From positions 1 to 23,211 of the forward strand of contig JAVHRO010000016.1 of assembly GCA_036171675.1 (NCBI GenBank): DNA of 23,211 nt. The letters run 5' to 3'. The notes below the pieces were generated by a model that did not search any database, had not been told where the DNA came from, and worked only from the letters and a program-made list of their open reading frames with translations. Positions 23,183 to 23,211 of the stretch are shown piece by piece. Within the stretch, counting starts at the first letter, position 1. Each line of letters begins with the position of its first letter. Position numbers and translations under genes: made by a program. This stretch comes from Vicingus sp036171675 (GTDB lineage Bacteria; Bacteroidota; Bacteroidia; Flavobacteriales_E; Vicingaceae).

Positions 23183-23211
23183 ATAAATAGATAGCAAAAA
23201 AAGAGGGTGTC

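Overview
The window reads as a chromosomal contig from a Bacteroidota bacterium, most likely of the Flavobacteriales/Sphingobacteriales type. Evidence: low GC, many matches to the Bacteroidota -7 promoter element TAnnTTTG, a type IX secretion C-terminal sorting domain, a 6S RNA between zapA and rny, a tmRNA tag ending in YAMAA, and mostly housekeeping genes. A run of exactly 100 N marks a scaffold gap, so this is probably a draft or metagenome assembly.

Layout. 90-1588: a secreted protein of unknown function and a deoxynucleoside kinase. 1589-2955: no intact gene; an array of short palindromes (one element in two orientations, like a BIME), the assembly gap, and a GIY-YIG nuclease gene broken by a stop codon in place of its YIG tyrosine. 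3010-7546 (minus): an outer-membrane beta-barrel, a membrane pyrophosphatase (hppA) and the pyruvate dehydrogenase E1 beta subunit (pdhB). 7634-9814: a FemAB/GNAT-like acyltransferase converging with a saccharopine/alanine dehydrogenase-family enzyme. 9909-10305: tmRNA (ssrA), converging with tryptophanase (tnaA, minus). 12012-13869: a small surface beta-barrel and a type IX secreted protein. 13912-16628: a block flanked by a 49-bp perfect direct repeat. It holds a membrane-anchored transcription regulator (TM-sensor-TM-HAMP-PAS-LuxR HTH) and a dihaem cytochrome c lipoprotein with a collagen-like stalk. 16625-18349 (minus): an M23 endopeptidase whose 3' end supplies the repeat. 18508-21040: coiled-coil gene, zapA, 6S RNA and rny. 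21139-23110: a LolD-like ABC ATPase (minus) and sucC, then a palindromic intergenic repeat.

How they work together. Several genes serve central energy and RNA metabolism: PdhB and SucC around the TCA cycle, HppA coupling pyrophosphate to ion pumping, RNase Y, 6S RNA and tmRNA. The most unusual region is 13863-16677. There the regulator/cytochrome pair sits between the 3' ends of two convergent genes, and the 3' end of the M23 gene is duplicated at the far side, as with elements that integrate at gene 3' ends. The regulator has a near-perfect 22-bp palindrome two bases before its start codon, and the cytochrome has its own good promoter. A redox or haem-linked sensing cassette is a hypothesis, not a demonstrated system. 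The second notable region is the palindrome array with its dead GIY-YIG gene.
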